Positions 10,387 to 19,190 of a stretch of DNA of 64,000 bases are shown here, piece after piece (position 1 is the first letter of the stretch; each line of letters begins with the position of its first letter). The DNA comes from Halochromatium roseum (GTDB lineage: Bacteria; Pseudomonadota; Gammaproteobacteria; Chromatiales; Chromatiaceae). A program made the translations under genes and the position numbers. The notes beneath the pieces were generated by a model that saw only the letters and a program-made list of their open reading frames with translations, ran no database searches and was not told where the DNA came from. The stretch is taken from positions 1,225-65,224 of the forward strand of contig NZ_NHSH01000048.1 of assembly GCF_016653315.1 (NCBI RefSeq). The letters run 5' to 3'.

Positions 10387-12476
10387 AACGCTTCATCCCA
10401 ACGCGTTGGTCCCATCTGCTCGCGTTCAGCGGCGTCGGTGCGCTGGTGCGCGCCGACAACGATCTGTTCGTGGTGATGGATATCCGGCATTGGACCGATC
10501 AGGCTGGCGAGCTGGCCGGTGAGCCGTTGTGTTATGTCGACCTGCTCCGTGACGCGCTCGGTCTCGACGGCAAGCGACTGCTGCAACCGCCGCTCGCCCG
10601 GCTGGTCGATAACGGTGCTGGCGATGGCGCTGTTGATGGGACCTGCGTGCCGGCGATCCGTTTTCCGCGCTGGACGCGTTGCCCAAGCTGCGGGCTGCTC
10701 CATTACCGGCCATGGGACAACGGCGAGCGCGGTCGGCGCTCACTCGAAGACCCCCGCTGCAGCTGTGAGAAGCGCTCGCGTCTGCGGCAAGTGGATTGGG
10801 TCGTCGCGCATCCTGAGGGTGGGCTCTGGGAGGTGCCCTGGCATCTGCTCGCGCACAAAGACACCGAGCATCGCGATGCCTGCCGCCCGATCCGCGAGCA
10901 GCCCTACCTGCGACTGCGTCGCGACGCCGCTGGCTATTGGCAGTTGCGTTGCGAGCGCTGCCAGTCTCAGCAACCCTTTAGTCGAAACCAGCAGTTCAAG
11001 GATGCACGGCGCGCGCGCCTGCAGCCCTGGCAACAGGGCGAGGCCGCCCCGACCGTGCCAAGCCAACGCCCAGCGGCGATCATCGAGGTCAATGACTCGC
11101 GGCTCTATTCCGCTCGGGTGCGCGGTGGCTTGGTGATCCCGCCGGAGTCCCAAATAGCGCGGGGCGGCGTGCTGGATCGGTTGTATCGCCAGCCAGCGGC
11201 GCGACGCGAGCTCGAGCGCTGTCGCACCGAGCTGGCACGTAGGGCGCTGCTGCGGCGCTTGTCCGATGAGTTGGGCTGCACGCGCACTGACGTGGAGGAC
11301 GCGCTGCAGCAGATCGAGGATGGCTGGCCACTCTACGGCGAGATGGCGACGCCTGGCCTGCTGTTGGAGAAGGAGTACCGCGCCCTGACAACGCCGATTC
11401 CGGATCAGCTCGAGAGCGAGGATTTCGTCACCGAGCATCACAGTCAGGCTTGGCGATCGCTGAAGTTAGTGCAGATCGACGCTTCACAGGTGCAAACTGA
11501 CGCGTCTTCTGCGAAGACTGATACATCGTTCGCGCAGGCCGAGGCGTCTCCTGCCAAGACCGATTCATCCTTTGCGCAGACCGACGCCCCGTTTGCCCAT
11601 GCTGATACGACAGGGGCGCAGACCGATCCGTCACCGATGCCGGCCGATCCGTCATGGGTATCGCCCGAGACAGCGCGATTGCAGCCGGTACGCGACAGCA
11701 TCCAACAGCTTGTCTCTGTCAGCCGCCTGCGCGAGATCCGGATCTTCACCGGCTTCCATCGTGTCGAGCAATGGTTCGAGGACGGCATCAAGCCCGATCA
11801 TGACGACGCCGCCGAGCCCGAGACCTCGCGCTTGGTGCCGCCGGATCTCGATGGACGTTGCGACTGGCTGCCGGCGATCGAGCTCTATGGCGAGGGCCTC
11901 TTCTTTACGCTCGACGAGGCGCTGCTGCGGCGCTGGGAGGCGCAAGATGGCTTGTGGCGCCGGGCCGAGCAGCTGCAAGCGCGTTTCGAGCGCACTGGTA
12001 TTCGTCTGGCGGAAGACCCGCCGCTGCCGCTGACACCGCGTTTCATCCTGTTGCATACGCTGGCCCATCTGCTGATCCGCCATCTGGAGACCGCGGCGGG
12101 CTATCCGGCGGCCTCGATCCGGGAGCGCCTCTATTGCAGCAGCGGCGCCGAGCCGATGGCCGGCGTGCTGGTCTATGTCGCGGTCGCCGACGTGGCTGGC
12201 TCGCTTGGTGGTCTGGCCGAGCTGGCCGAGCCCAGGCGTTTTCTCGAGTTGCTGGTGGCGGTCTTCGATCATGCGAACTGGTGCTCGCTCGACCCGGTCT
12301 GTGCCGAGCATCCGGGGCAGGGGCCGAGCCAGCTTAATCGTGCGGCCTGTCATGCCTGCGCGCTGGTGCCGGAGCCGAGTTGCCAGTTCAGCAATGTGCT
12401 GCTGGATCGGGTCTTCATCGCCGGCGATCTCAGTGGCACGATCCGGCCGCTGTTGGACTTTGCGGTTGAGCGCTGA
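10383..12476 (+). CDS. drmB: DrmB-like DUF1998 protein
   Basis: 697 residues, overlapping drmA by ATGA. The N-terminal half has Cys pairs that look like zinc ligands (CPSCGLLHY near 100; CSCEK near 123; CERCQ near 190). The C-terminus has the DUF1998 signature ILLHTLAHLLIRHLE, followed by a Ser/Gly-rich SSGAEPMAGVLVY stretch and a terminal Cys cluster (CSLDPVC ... CHACALVPEPSC). This is the arrangement of DrmB, which binds DrmA in DISARM. Residues ~362-426 are an imperfect 10-residue repeat (units like AKTDTSFAQ, AQTDAPFAH) that looks like a recent low-complexity expansion in a linker. Role in this operon is inferred from the family. Confidence 0.78.
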   Translation: MKRFIPTRWSHLLAFSGVGALVRADNDLFVVMDIRHWTDQAGELAGEPLCYVDLLRDALGLDGKRLLQPPLARLVDNGAGDGAVDGTCVPAIRFPRWTRCPSCGLLHYRPWDNGERGRRSLEDPRCSCEKRSRLRQVDWVVAHPEGGLWEVPWHLLAHKDTEHRDACRPIREQPYLRLRRDAAGYWQLRCERCQSQQPFSRNQQFKDARRARLQPWQQGEAAPTVPSQRPAAIIEVNDSRLYSARVRGGLVIPPESQIARGGVLDRLYRQPAARRELERCRTELARRALLRRLSDELGCTRTDVEDALQQIEDGWPLYGEMATPGLLLEKEYRALTTPIPDQLESEDFVTEHHSQAWRSLKLVQIDASQVQTDASSAKTDTSFAQAEASPAKTDSSFAQTDAPFAHADTTGAQTDPSPMPADPSWVSPETARLQPVRDSIQQLVSVSRLREIRIFTGFHRVEQWFEDGIKPDHDDAAEPETSRLVPPDLDGRCDWLPAIELYGEGLFFTLDEALLRRWEAQDGLWRRAEQLQARFERTGIRLAEDPPLPLTPRFILLHTLAHLLIRHLETAAGYPAASIRERLYCSSGAEPMAGVLVYVAVADVAGSLGGLAELAEPRRFLELLVAVFDHANWCSLDPVCAEHPGQGPSQLNRAACHACALVPEPSCQFSNVLLDRVFIAGDLSGTIRPLLDFAVER

Positions 12477-12481
12477 TCGCG

Positions 12482-13729
12482 ATGGCGGCGCGCAACTGGA
12501 CCCTGCCCGACATCCAGAACCTGAGCAAGGAGCAGGAGCGCGCCCGCTTGCTGCCGCGTGAAGGCTGCCATCTGATCGTCGGTGGACCCGGCACCGGCAA
12601 ATCGGTGCTCGCCCTGCTGCGCACCCGCCGTCATCATCGCGAACGAGGGGCGCAGGATTATGTCTTCCTGGTCTACAACCGGCTGTTGTTGGAGGCGAGT
12701 CGTGAGCTGGTCGGCGGCGCGGTCAATGCGCATCCTTGGATCAGCTGGTTTCGCGCCATGTTCAAGCGGGCCTTGGCGAAGCAGGCCTTGTCTCATCAGG
12801 CCTCGTCTCAGCAGGCCAGGTCGAAGCCGGCCTTGTCGGTGTCCTATGCCCAGGTCGCTGGACAAGGCTATCGTCTCGATTGGACCGCGATCCAAGATGC
12901 CATCGCTCGCGCTGCCGAGCTGCCAGCGCCGCTGACGCCCTTCCTGATCATCGATGAGGGGCAAGACATGCCGCGCGACTTCTATCAGGCGCTGGCGCAG
13001 CTAGGGTTTGAGCATGTCTACGTGGTCGCCGATCAGAATCAGCAAATCACCGACGAGTGCAGCACGCTGAGCGAGATTGCGACAGCCCTGGATATCGACG
13101 CTCGAGACCGCATCGAGCTGACCGAAAACTATCGCAACTGCGATCGCATCGCCCGCCTGGCGCTCGCCTTTTGTGTCGAGGATCTGGCCAGCCCCTGCGT
13201 CAAGCTGCCAAGCGCACGCCCCTGTGCGCGGGCCCCGATCCTAGTGGACTATGGCGCCGGCTGTCGCTGGAGCGCCGAGCAGCTGATCACGCGGATGCTG
13301 AAGCTGGCCGATCGTGATCCGGCGAAGCTGATCGGCATCATCACGCCGAACAACCAACGCCGTGAGTATTGGTTTCAGGCGTTGCGACAGCCGCGACTTG
13401 ATCTGCACCTCGACCACGGACCTCCTCGGGTTCTGACCTATGCCTCGGGGCTTGAGGATGGCGACCATCGCTTCTCGGAAGGCGGTCTGTTCGTCATCAA
13501 CGCACAGTCCGCGAAGGGGCTCGAGTTCGATATCGTCTTCCTCGCCGACATCCATGCGTATCCTTGCCAGCTCGAGAACAAGGCATGGATGGACGACCTG
13601 CGACGACGCTTCTATGTGATGGTCTCCAGGGCGCGGGAGCAAGTGATCCTGCTGCGCCAAGCCGGCCAGGAGTGCCCGGTCGAGGCGATCCTACCGAATG
13701 ATCCGGACATCCTCAGACGTTGGAGATGA
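12482..13729 (+). CDS. UvrD-like SF1 helicase/ATPase of the defence operon
   Basis: 415 residues, 5 bp after drmB. Motifs in order: Walker A GGPGTGKSVLAL (about residues 34-45), motif II FLIIDEGQDMP (about 155-165), motif III VVADQNQQI, motif IV LTENYRNC, motif V INAQSAKGLEFDIVFLAD, motif VI RRRFYVMVSRAREQVILL. All SF1A hallmarks are present, but the protein is short and lacks the large 1B/2B insertions of Rep or UvrD. A Gln/Ala/Ser-rich repeat (about residues 97-118, AKQALSHQASSQQ) sits between motifs Ia and II. It overlaps the next gene by ATGA. SF1 enzymes of this size occur in several defence loci; I cannot name a specific family. Confidence 0.7.
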   Translation: MAARNWTLPDIQNLSKEQERARLLPREGCHLIVGGPGTGKSVLALLRTRRHHRERGAQDYVFLVYNRLLLEASRELVGGAVNAHPWISWFRAMFKRALAKQALSHQASSQQARSKPALSVSYAQVAGQGYRLDWTAIQDAIARAAELPAPLTPFLIIDEGQDMPRDFYQALAQLGFEHVYVVADQNQQITDECSTLSEIATALDIDARDRIELTENYRNCDRIARLALAFCVEDLASPCVKLPSARPCARAPILVDYGAGCRWSAEQLITRMLKLADRDPAKLIGIITPNNQRREYWFQALRQPRLDLHLDHGPPRVLTYASGLEDGDHRFSEGGLFVINAQSAKGLEFDIVFLADIHAYPCQLENKAWMDDLRRRFYVMVSRAREQVILLRQAGQECPVEAILPNDPDILRRWR

Positions 13730-15669
13730 CAGTGGCCGACCCCGAGAAACCTTCCCTGGAATTGACCCAGCCTGCGAGTGCTGCGGCGCCGACTGCGGCA
13801 GGCAGCGCGACCGCAGCGCCAACTTCGACTGCGACTGCGACTGCGACTGCGGTGCCGGCTGCCGCTGCCGTATCGGCTGCCACGCCGGGTCGAGCGCGAT
13901 CGGGGCCTTGGTACTTCGTAACCAATCAGCTCAACCTGATGTACCTACTGGCCATGGGCTTGGTGACCGGTCCCAAGGGCTTTGGGTGCAAGTATTACGC
14001 CGATACGCTCGCTTGGGCGCCGGGCTGGATTCCGTTGTTTGCCGACGGTATCCCACCGGCGGCCCTGGCGCAGGTCACCTCCGAAGCGGACCATCTGCAG
14101 CCGGTGATCGCCAGCGTTGATCTGGGCGCGCTGCGGGGTCCGATTCAGGCGCTCGATCCACAGGGTCGGTTGCGCGCCCTGTGCTGGCCTGAGGAGGCGC
14201 AGGGCGACGAACCCCTGCTCTGCATCCCCGCGCCGCTGCCGATCGGCTGGCTGCAAGCGATCATCTTTGCGTCCAAGGAGCAGAAGGCGCTGATCCGCGA
14301 GCAAGCCGCCGATTATGCCAACGTCCCCCTCGGCGCTTATAAGCAGCGCGTCAACGCGCGACTGTTCGCCGCCGCGTCGAAGTCGGCATCGGCCTTGGCA
14401 TTGAGATCCGCGTCGACGTCCGGATCGGCATTGAACTCGCCATCGGCATTGAGATCTGCATCGACATCCGAATCGGCATTGAGTTCTCCATCGGCATCGC
14501 TGTCAGCATCGATCTTGCCCGAGCCGATTGATGGGCTGTCGCTACCGCTGCCGGATCAAGACGCGTCGGTGCAGCAGGTCTCCGCGGTCGGCGCGGTGCA
14601 GGCGATGCTGGTCGGGCTTGGCAATCGCGGTGACGCCCTGGTGACTGCGGGGCAATCGCTGAGCGATCCTGAGCTGCCCAAGCCTGAGCTGCCCAAGCCT
14701 GAACTGCCCAAGCCTGAACTGCCCAAACCAGGGCTGACCGACCCTGAGGAGACGGCATCGCAGTCGTCCGTCGAAGACCCGCTGCTGCGTGCGCTGCTGG
14801 CCTGGGCGCTGGGCGAGAACAGCGCGGCAAACGCCGATCTGCATGGCCGCATCCTGGCGCAGTTGCTCAGCGCGATCGTTGATGCCAAGACTCAGGCTGA
14901 CGAGGCGCCAGCGGGCGAGGGCTGCCCGCCGGATATCCAGCAGGTCATCTTGGATCTGCTCGAGGCCGAGCGAACCAGGCTCGCGGAGCCGAAATGGCAG
15001 GAGGCCCTGAAACGACTGATTGCTGATCTCAAGGGATGCCTTGGGCTAGGCGACGCGACCATCTCCGAGCTGTTTCAACGCCATCAAAAGCCGTTCTCCC
15101 GCGGGCTGCTGCTCTTCTTCCTGCGTCAGCGCGGTCAGGAATTGCTCGAGCTTTCGGAGCGCTTCGATCAGCCCCTGTTGACCGATCAGGATCTGGTGGT
15201 GGCGGCAGCCCTGTTCGGCGCCCGCGGTGGTTGGCTGGAGCTGCCAGGGTCGATCAAAGACCTGCCAGGTCTGCGTTCGGCGATTACCCATCGTATGGCC
15301 GCGCTGGCGCACCGGCAGCGCGGGACCGGTCTTGACTTAGGGCCTGCACCGGAACGTGTCGAGCCGCTGCGCGAACTGATGACGAGAAAGGGCGGGGGAG
15401 GTGGCTGGAGCAAGCGGCAGCAGGAAGGCGCGCTCGCGTTGGCCCGTGGCATGGGCTGGCAGGAGGTGCTGAAGACCAGAATCAGTCTCGGCAAAGGCGA
15501 TTACCGGCTGCAGGTTGCTGGCAATGGCGTTCAACTGCTGCTCGACGGCGAGGTCAAGGCCGTGACCGTCGATGTTGATCAGGCGCAGTTGCTTACGCTG
15601 CTGGCGCGAACGGCGATTCCAGGCCGCATTGATGCCGAGGTGCGCAAGGCGTTGACGGGGCAGCGTTAA
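13726..15669 (+). CDS. Unrecognised protein of the DrmAB operon
   Basis: 647 residues from ATG 13726, which overlaps the upstream stop (ATGA). I do not recognise a family. The N-terminus is an Ala/Thr/Pro-rich disordered tract. A conserved-looking domain follows (WYFVTNQLNLMYLLAMGL ... KYYADTLAWAPGWIPLF, about residues 65-200), then a Ser/Ala low-complexity block (~215-265), a LPKPE pentapeptide repeat (~308-330), and a helical C-terminal half ending in an acidic/hydrophobic segment. No HxK phospholipase motif is seen, so it does not look like DrmC. Its position between two helicases in a tightly packed operon implies a shared function, perhaps as specificity or structural subunit. Confidence 0.6.
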   Translation: MTVADPEKPSLELTQPASAAAPTAAGSATAAPTSTATATATAVPAAAAVSAATPGRARSGPWYFVTNQLNLMYLLAMGLVTGPKGFGCKYYADTLAWAPGWIPLFADGIPPAALAQVTSEADHLQPVIASVDLGALRGPIQALDPQGRLRALCWPEEAQGDEPLLCIPAPLPIGWLQAIIFASKEQKALIREQAADYANVPLGAYKQRVNARLFAAASKSASALALRSASTSGSALNSPSALRSASTSESALSSPSASLSASILPEPIDGLSLPLPDQDASVQQVSAVGAVQAMLVGLGNRGDALVTAGQSLSDPELPKPELPKPELPKPELPKPGLTDPEETASQSSVEDPLLRALLAWALGENSAANADLHGRILAQLLSAIVDAKTQADEAPAGEGCPPDIQQVILDLLEAERTRLAEPKWQEALKRLIADLKGCLGLGDATISELFQRHQKPFSRGLLLFFLRQRGQELLELSERFDQPLLTDQDLVVAAALFGARGGWLELPGSIKDLPGLRSAITHRMAALAHRQRGTGLDLGPAPERVEPLRELMTRKGGGGGWSKRQQEGALALARGMGWQEVLKTRISLGKGDYRLQVAGNGVQLLLDGEVKAVTVDVDQAQLLTLLARTAIPGRIDAEVRKALTGQR

Positions 15670-15690
15670 ACGCTGACGCTTACTGCGACC

Positions 15691-17322
15691 ATGAAGCTCA
15701 TTCCCTCGACACCGCGAGAGACCAATAGCAGCGCCGAGCGTCGCGTCTTCGACCGGCTGCGAACGGCATTCAGGCAGGATCAATCCTCTGGCCGGGAGCA
15801 AGCTCCTTTCGAGCTTGGTCAACAGTCCGCATTGACTGCGTTTCACTCGCTGAATCTGACCCGCCATGCCTATAAGCGCTTCGGTGAGATCGATTTCGTC
15901 ATTGTTGGGCCGGACGGGATCTTGGTGTTGGAAGTCAAGGGTGGCGGCATTGCTTGCCATGATGGCGTCTGGTCGACGAGCGATCGTGGCGGGGCCTTGA
16001 CCCGGCTCAAGGAAAGTCCGTTTCGGCAGGCTGAATTGGCCATGCATGGCCTGCGCAGCCGCTTGGAATCGGCGTTGCCGCCGGGCATTGTCGGACAATT
16101 TCTCTGGGGCTATGGTGTCGTCTTTCCCGATTGTGATTGGTCCATCCAGGGGGCTGAGTGGGACCAGCCGATGGTGGCCGACGCGAGGGCGAGCCGGAAC
16201 ATGGCGTCTTGGCTCTCTAGGCTGTACCGTTATTGGCAGGAGCGGGAAGGCCGGCGGCGAGCGCCAGCGTCCGCCGACGCCCTGACGCAGGTGATCGGCT
16301 TCTTGCGCCCAGAGGTCGATGTCGGTATCCCGTTGCATTGCGTCTTGGATGAACTGGAAACGCGTGTCGCCTCGCTGACCGAAGAGCAGATGGCGCTGCT
16401 CGATATCGTCGACGCCAATGCCCGCGTCCTCTGTAGCGGTGGCGCAGGCACTGGCAAGACCTTTCTCGCGCTAGAATTGGCGCGCCGCTGGGCGGCTTCT
16501 GGCTGGCAGGTGTTGCTGGCCTGTCAATCACCCTGGCTGAAGCACTGGCTAGAGAAGCACTTCGCCATCGCCGGTGTCAGCGTCAGTGTCGCTCAGCACG
16601 TGCGATCCGCGGCACGGCGTGCTGGTCTCGATCGCTTCGATGCATTGATCCTGGACGAGGGGCAGGATCTCTTGACCATGGACCGGCTGCGGGATCTCGA
16701 CGGCATCCTCTGCGGCGGCTTGCAGGCCGGGCGTTGGTGCTTCTTCCATGACGTCAACCATCAAGCCGGCTATTTTGGGCCGCCAGATGCCGCTGCATTG
16801 GCGTTGTTAGCGTCTTTCAGTGCAGCCAAGATGCCGCTCAGGCGCAACTGCCGAAATACACGCCAGATCATGGAGGCGATCCAGTCGAGATTAGGCTTGG
16901 ACATGGGGGCGCGCGGGACTGGCGATGGCCCCGAGGTCGTCCATCATCAAGCCAAGGGCAGCGAGGAGGCGGCCAAACTATTGGCTTCGGAGCTCGAGCG
17001 GTTGATCGATCGCGGGGGACTCTCGCCAAGCGAGATCACCATCCTCTCGCCGCAGCCCTTTGCCGACTCGACAGCCGCTCGCCTCGCCGGCAAGCATGCC
17101 GCTGGATTGATCGAGCTTGATGAGTTCGCGCTGCGCCATTTTCCGCCCGCAAAGGTCAGCTTCGCCGAGATCGCCAGCTTCAAGGGCTTGGAGAACGAGG
17201 CCGTGATCCTAGTCGACCTTCCCCAGACCAGCAGTGCGCCTCGATCGGTTGCTGATCAGTACGTCGGCATGAGCCGCGCCCGCTCACTGCTGATCATCAT
17301 CGTGAGCGAGGTTGGAGGTTAA
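15691..17322 (+). CDS. NERD nuclease-UvrD-like helicase fusion
   Basis: 543 residues, 21 bp after the previous gene and last in the operon. The N-terminus fits a NERD (nuclease-related) domain: EIDFVIVGPDGILVLEVKGG (about residues 66-85) supplies the Asp and Glu-x-Lys of a PD-(D/E)xK fold. The C-terminal half is SF1 helicase: Walker A CSGGAGTGKTF (~248), motif II ALILDEGQDLL (~320), motif IV LRRNCRNT, motif V FAEIASFKGLENEAVILVDL, motif VI YVGMSRARSLLIII. Between them lies a basic linker (residues ~179-197, YRYWQEREGRRRAPASAD) whose DNA matches a repeat copy upstream of drmA. NERD-helicase fusions recur in defence islands. Here it is the likely nuclease effector of the operon, since no other nuclease motif is evident. 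Confidence 0.72.
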   Translation: MKLIPSTPRETNSSAERRVFDRLRTAFRQDQSSGREQAPFELGQQSALTAFHSLNLTRHAYKRFGEIDFVIVGPDGILVLEVKGGGIACHDGVWSTSDRGGALTRLKESPFRQAELAMHGLRSRLESALPPGIVGQFLWGYGVVFPDCDWSIQGAEWDQPMVADARASRNMASWLSRLYRYWQEREGRRRAPASADALTQVIGFLRPEVDVGIPLHCVLDELETRVASLTEEQMALLDIVDANARVLCSGGAGTGKTFLALELARRWAASGWQVLLACQSPWLKHWLEKHFAIAGVSVSVAQHVRSAARRAGLDRFDALILDEGQDLLTMDRLRDLDGILCGGLQAGRWCFFHDVNHQAGYFGPPDAAALALLASFSAAKMPLRRNCRNTRQIMEAIQSRLGLDMGARGTGDGPEVVHHQAKGSEEAAKLLASELERLIDRGGLSPSEITILSPQPFADSTAARLAGKHAAGLIELDEFALRHFPPAKVSFAEIASFKGLENEAVILVDLPQTSSAPRSVADQYVGMSRARSLLIIIVSEVGG

Positions 17323-17487
17323 GCTGAAGCTGACGCGATTCATGTTCAGAGGTGGATCATCGATGAGCTTCAACTCGAGTCGCGCGCGATTCATCTGCTG
17401 GGGCGTCCTGCCCCTTGCCGTGCTCGTGAGGGTGCTTGATGGGCTCGTATCACTTCAATCCGCAACGTCACAGAGGCAACGGCATCG

Positions 17488-18465
17488 ATGACCACCGCAC
17501 CGCTCCCGCCAGAACTCGAAGCACTGATCCCACGCATCGGCCGCACCCATCTGCGCCGGCGCCTTGGCCTCGAGCAAGAGCATGACGCCTTCGCCTTCAA
17601 TCGCCCCGGCGCGCATTTCTTCTATCCGGAGAACTGGTATTCGGTGCATGGCTTTATCCGCCATGCGCTGCGCCTCGTTGGGTTCTATCAGCGGGCGCAA
17701 GAGAACACCCGCAAGATCCGGATTCAGCCGCACCGCTTGCTGATCCGTGGGCTGCCGGAGGCCTTCGTCGGCCTGCGCATCCTGCACCTGAGCGATCTGC
17801 ATACCGATCTCGACCGGCGCATCACCACCGCCATCGCCGAGCGGCTCACCGGGCTCAGCTACGACCTCTGCGTGCTGACCGGCGATTATCGCGCCAAGAC
17901 CTACGGCCCGATCGACGAGGCGCTGTCCGGCATGGCCAGCATCCGCACCCAGTTGCAAGGCCCGGTCTATGCGGTGCTCGGCAATCATGACAGCATCCGG
18001 CTGGTGCCTGGGCTGGAGGCGATGCAGATCCAGGTGCTGTTGAATGAGACCGCGGTGATCGAGCGCGAGGGCCAACGGCTGTATCTCGCCGGTATCGACG
18101 ATGCGCACTACTACCAGGTGCACAACATCGACAAGGTCGCTGCTGAGATCCCCGAGGGGGCTGCCGCGCTGCTGCTCTCGCATACCCCGGAGATCTATCT
18201 GCATGCCGCCTATGCCGGCTTTGCCGCGATGCTCTGTGGCCATACCCATGGTGGCCAGATCTGCCTGCCTGGGCAGATCGCGCTGTTTTGGGATGCGCGT
18301 TGCCCGCGACGTCTCGCCGCAGGTGCCTGGCGGCATGGCGAGATGATCGGCTACACCTCGATGGGCACCGGTTCATCGGTGGTCCCGGCGCGCCTCAACT
18401 GTCTGCCGGAGATCACCCTGCATGAGCTGGTGGCGGCTGACGCGCGAGGGGACGGGGCGCGGTGA
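17488..18465 (+). CDS. Calcineurin-like metallophosphoesterase
   Basis: 325 residues. Metal-binding motifs of the MPP superfamily are all present: LHLSDLHTDLD (about 103), a GDYR block (LTGDYRAK), VLGNHDS (about 165), LLLSHTPEIY and CGHTHGGQICLPG (about 250). The arrangement matches the YaeI/YkuE group of membrane-associated phosphodiesterases. Residues ~35-75 precede the catalytic domain and contain hydrophobic patches but no clear signal peptide. It starts 165 bp after the defence operon on the same strand and may simply be chromosomal. Substrate unknown. Confidence 0.8.
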   Translation: MTTAPLPPELEALIPRIGRTHLRRRLGLEQEHDAFAFNRPGAHFFYPENWYSVHGFIRHALRLVGFYQRAQENTRKIRIQPHRLLIRGLPEAFVGLRILHLSDLHTDLDRRITTAIAERLTGLSYDLCVLTGDYRAKTYGPIDEALSGMASIRTQLQGPVYAVLGNHDSIRLVPGLEAMQIQVLLNETAVIEREGQRLYLAGIDDAHYYQVHNIDKVAAEIPEGAAALLLSHTPEIYLHAAYAGFAAMLCGHTHGGQICLPGQIALFWDARCPRRLAAGAWRHGEMIGYTSMGTGSSVVPARLNCLPEITLHELVAADARGDGAR

Positions 18466-18473
18466 CCCGCGCG

Positions 18474-18968
18474 CTAGTGGTCCGCCGAGCGCAGCAACCT
18501 CGGCAGCAGTTGGGTCAGCAGCAGATGGCTGATCAGAAAGGTCAACACCACCAGCGTCAGATCCCACCAGTCGAGATTCAGCCACAGGCTTGCGACCAGC
18601 GCCGGAAACAAGGCCTCCGGGATCTGATCGAGTCCCGGCGCGTTGGTGGTCGAGGCAAGGCCGAGTCGGCGCTTGAGGAAACTCGCCAGCAGATCGCCGA
18701 TCATCGCCGCGCCGGCGATGGCGACGCCCAACTCGGCTGGCCAGCCGATCAGCCAGGCGAGCAGTGGTGTCGCGAGCAACGCCGCGGCCAGTCCGCGCCA
18801 GGTCTTGGATGGACCGAGCAACGGCTGGCCGTTGGCGAGTCGCCAGCCGCCATCGACAGGCCAGGCATCGTGGCGACCGAGCCAGCGTCCAAGGACCCAG
18901 GGCGCGCCGTTGGCCGCGGCGATCAGCGTGACTAAGAGCAGGTCGATCGTTATCCTGGATGTATCCAT
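18474..18968 (-). CDS. CDP-archaeol synthase-like (CarS/CdsA superfamily) membrane protein
   Basis: 164 residues with about five hydrophobic helices. The motifs LLGPSKTWRGL and GDLLASFLKRRLGL correspond to the conserved cytidylyltransferase signatures of the CarS (DUF46) family, which in archaea transfers CMP to the polar lipid precursor and in bacteria occurs as an uncharacterised relative. It converges with the metallophosphoesterase, the two stops being only 8 bp apart. Activity in this host is unknown; the CDP-alcohol phosphatidate family assignment rests on the motif pair and length. Confidence 0.7.
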   Translation of the reverse strand: MDTSRITIDLLLVTLIAAANGAPWVLGRWLGRHDAWPVDGGWRLANGQPLLGPSKTWRGLAAALLATPLLAWLIGWPAELGVAIAGAAMIGDLLASFLKRRLGLASTTNAPGLDQIPEALFPALVASLWLNLDWWDLTLVVLTFLISHLLLTQLLPRLLRSADH

Positions 18969-19190
18969 TACGCGCTCGTCGTGAAAGCGGATGAGTTGGC
19001 ATGACAGGCAGCCGTCAAAACTATAAACGGTCTGATGCGATGTTTCGATCCGCCTCTACCCTGGCTACACGGACAGTCCTTCCGCCTTAAGCCTTGTGTT
19101 GGGCCACAACAGTGCTGACCGCTGGTTTACGCGGTGGGAAGGCGACGACGCGCTCGGGATGCGCGGCTTACTTTGCCATCAAGTCTATAG

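Noticed and set aside
13726-15669. Reading the 647-aa operon protein as DrmC
   Set aside because: No HxKxxxxD phospholipase motif and the wrong length and composition.
18969-19190. Possible N-terminal IS630 transposase remnant (frame reading DRWFTRWEGDD)
   Set aside because: Only a short, weak resemblance; insufficient to call a second element.
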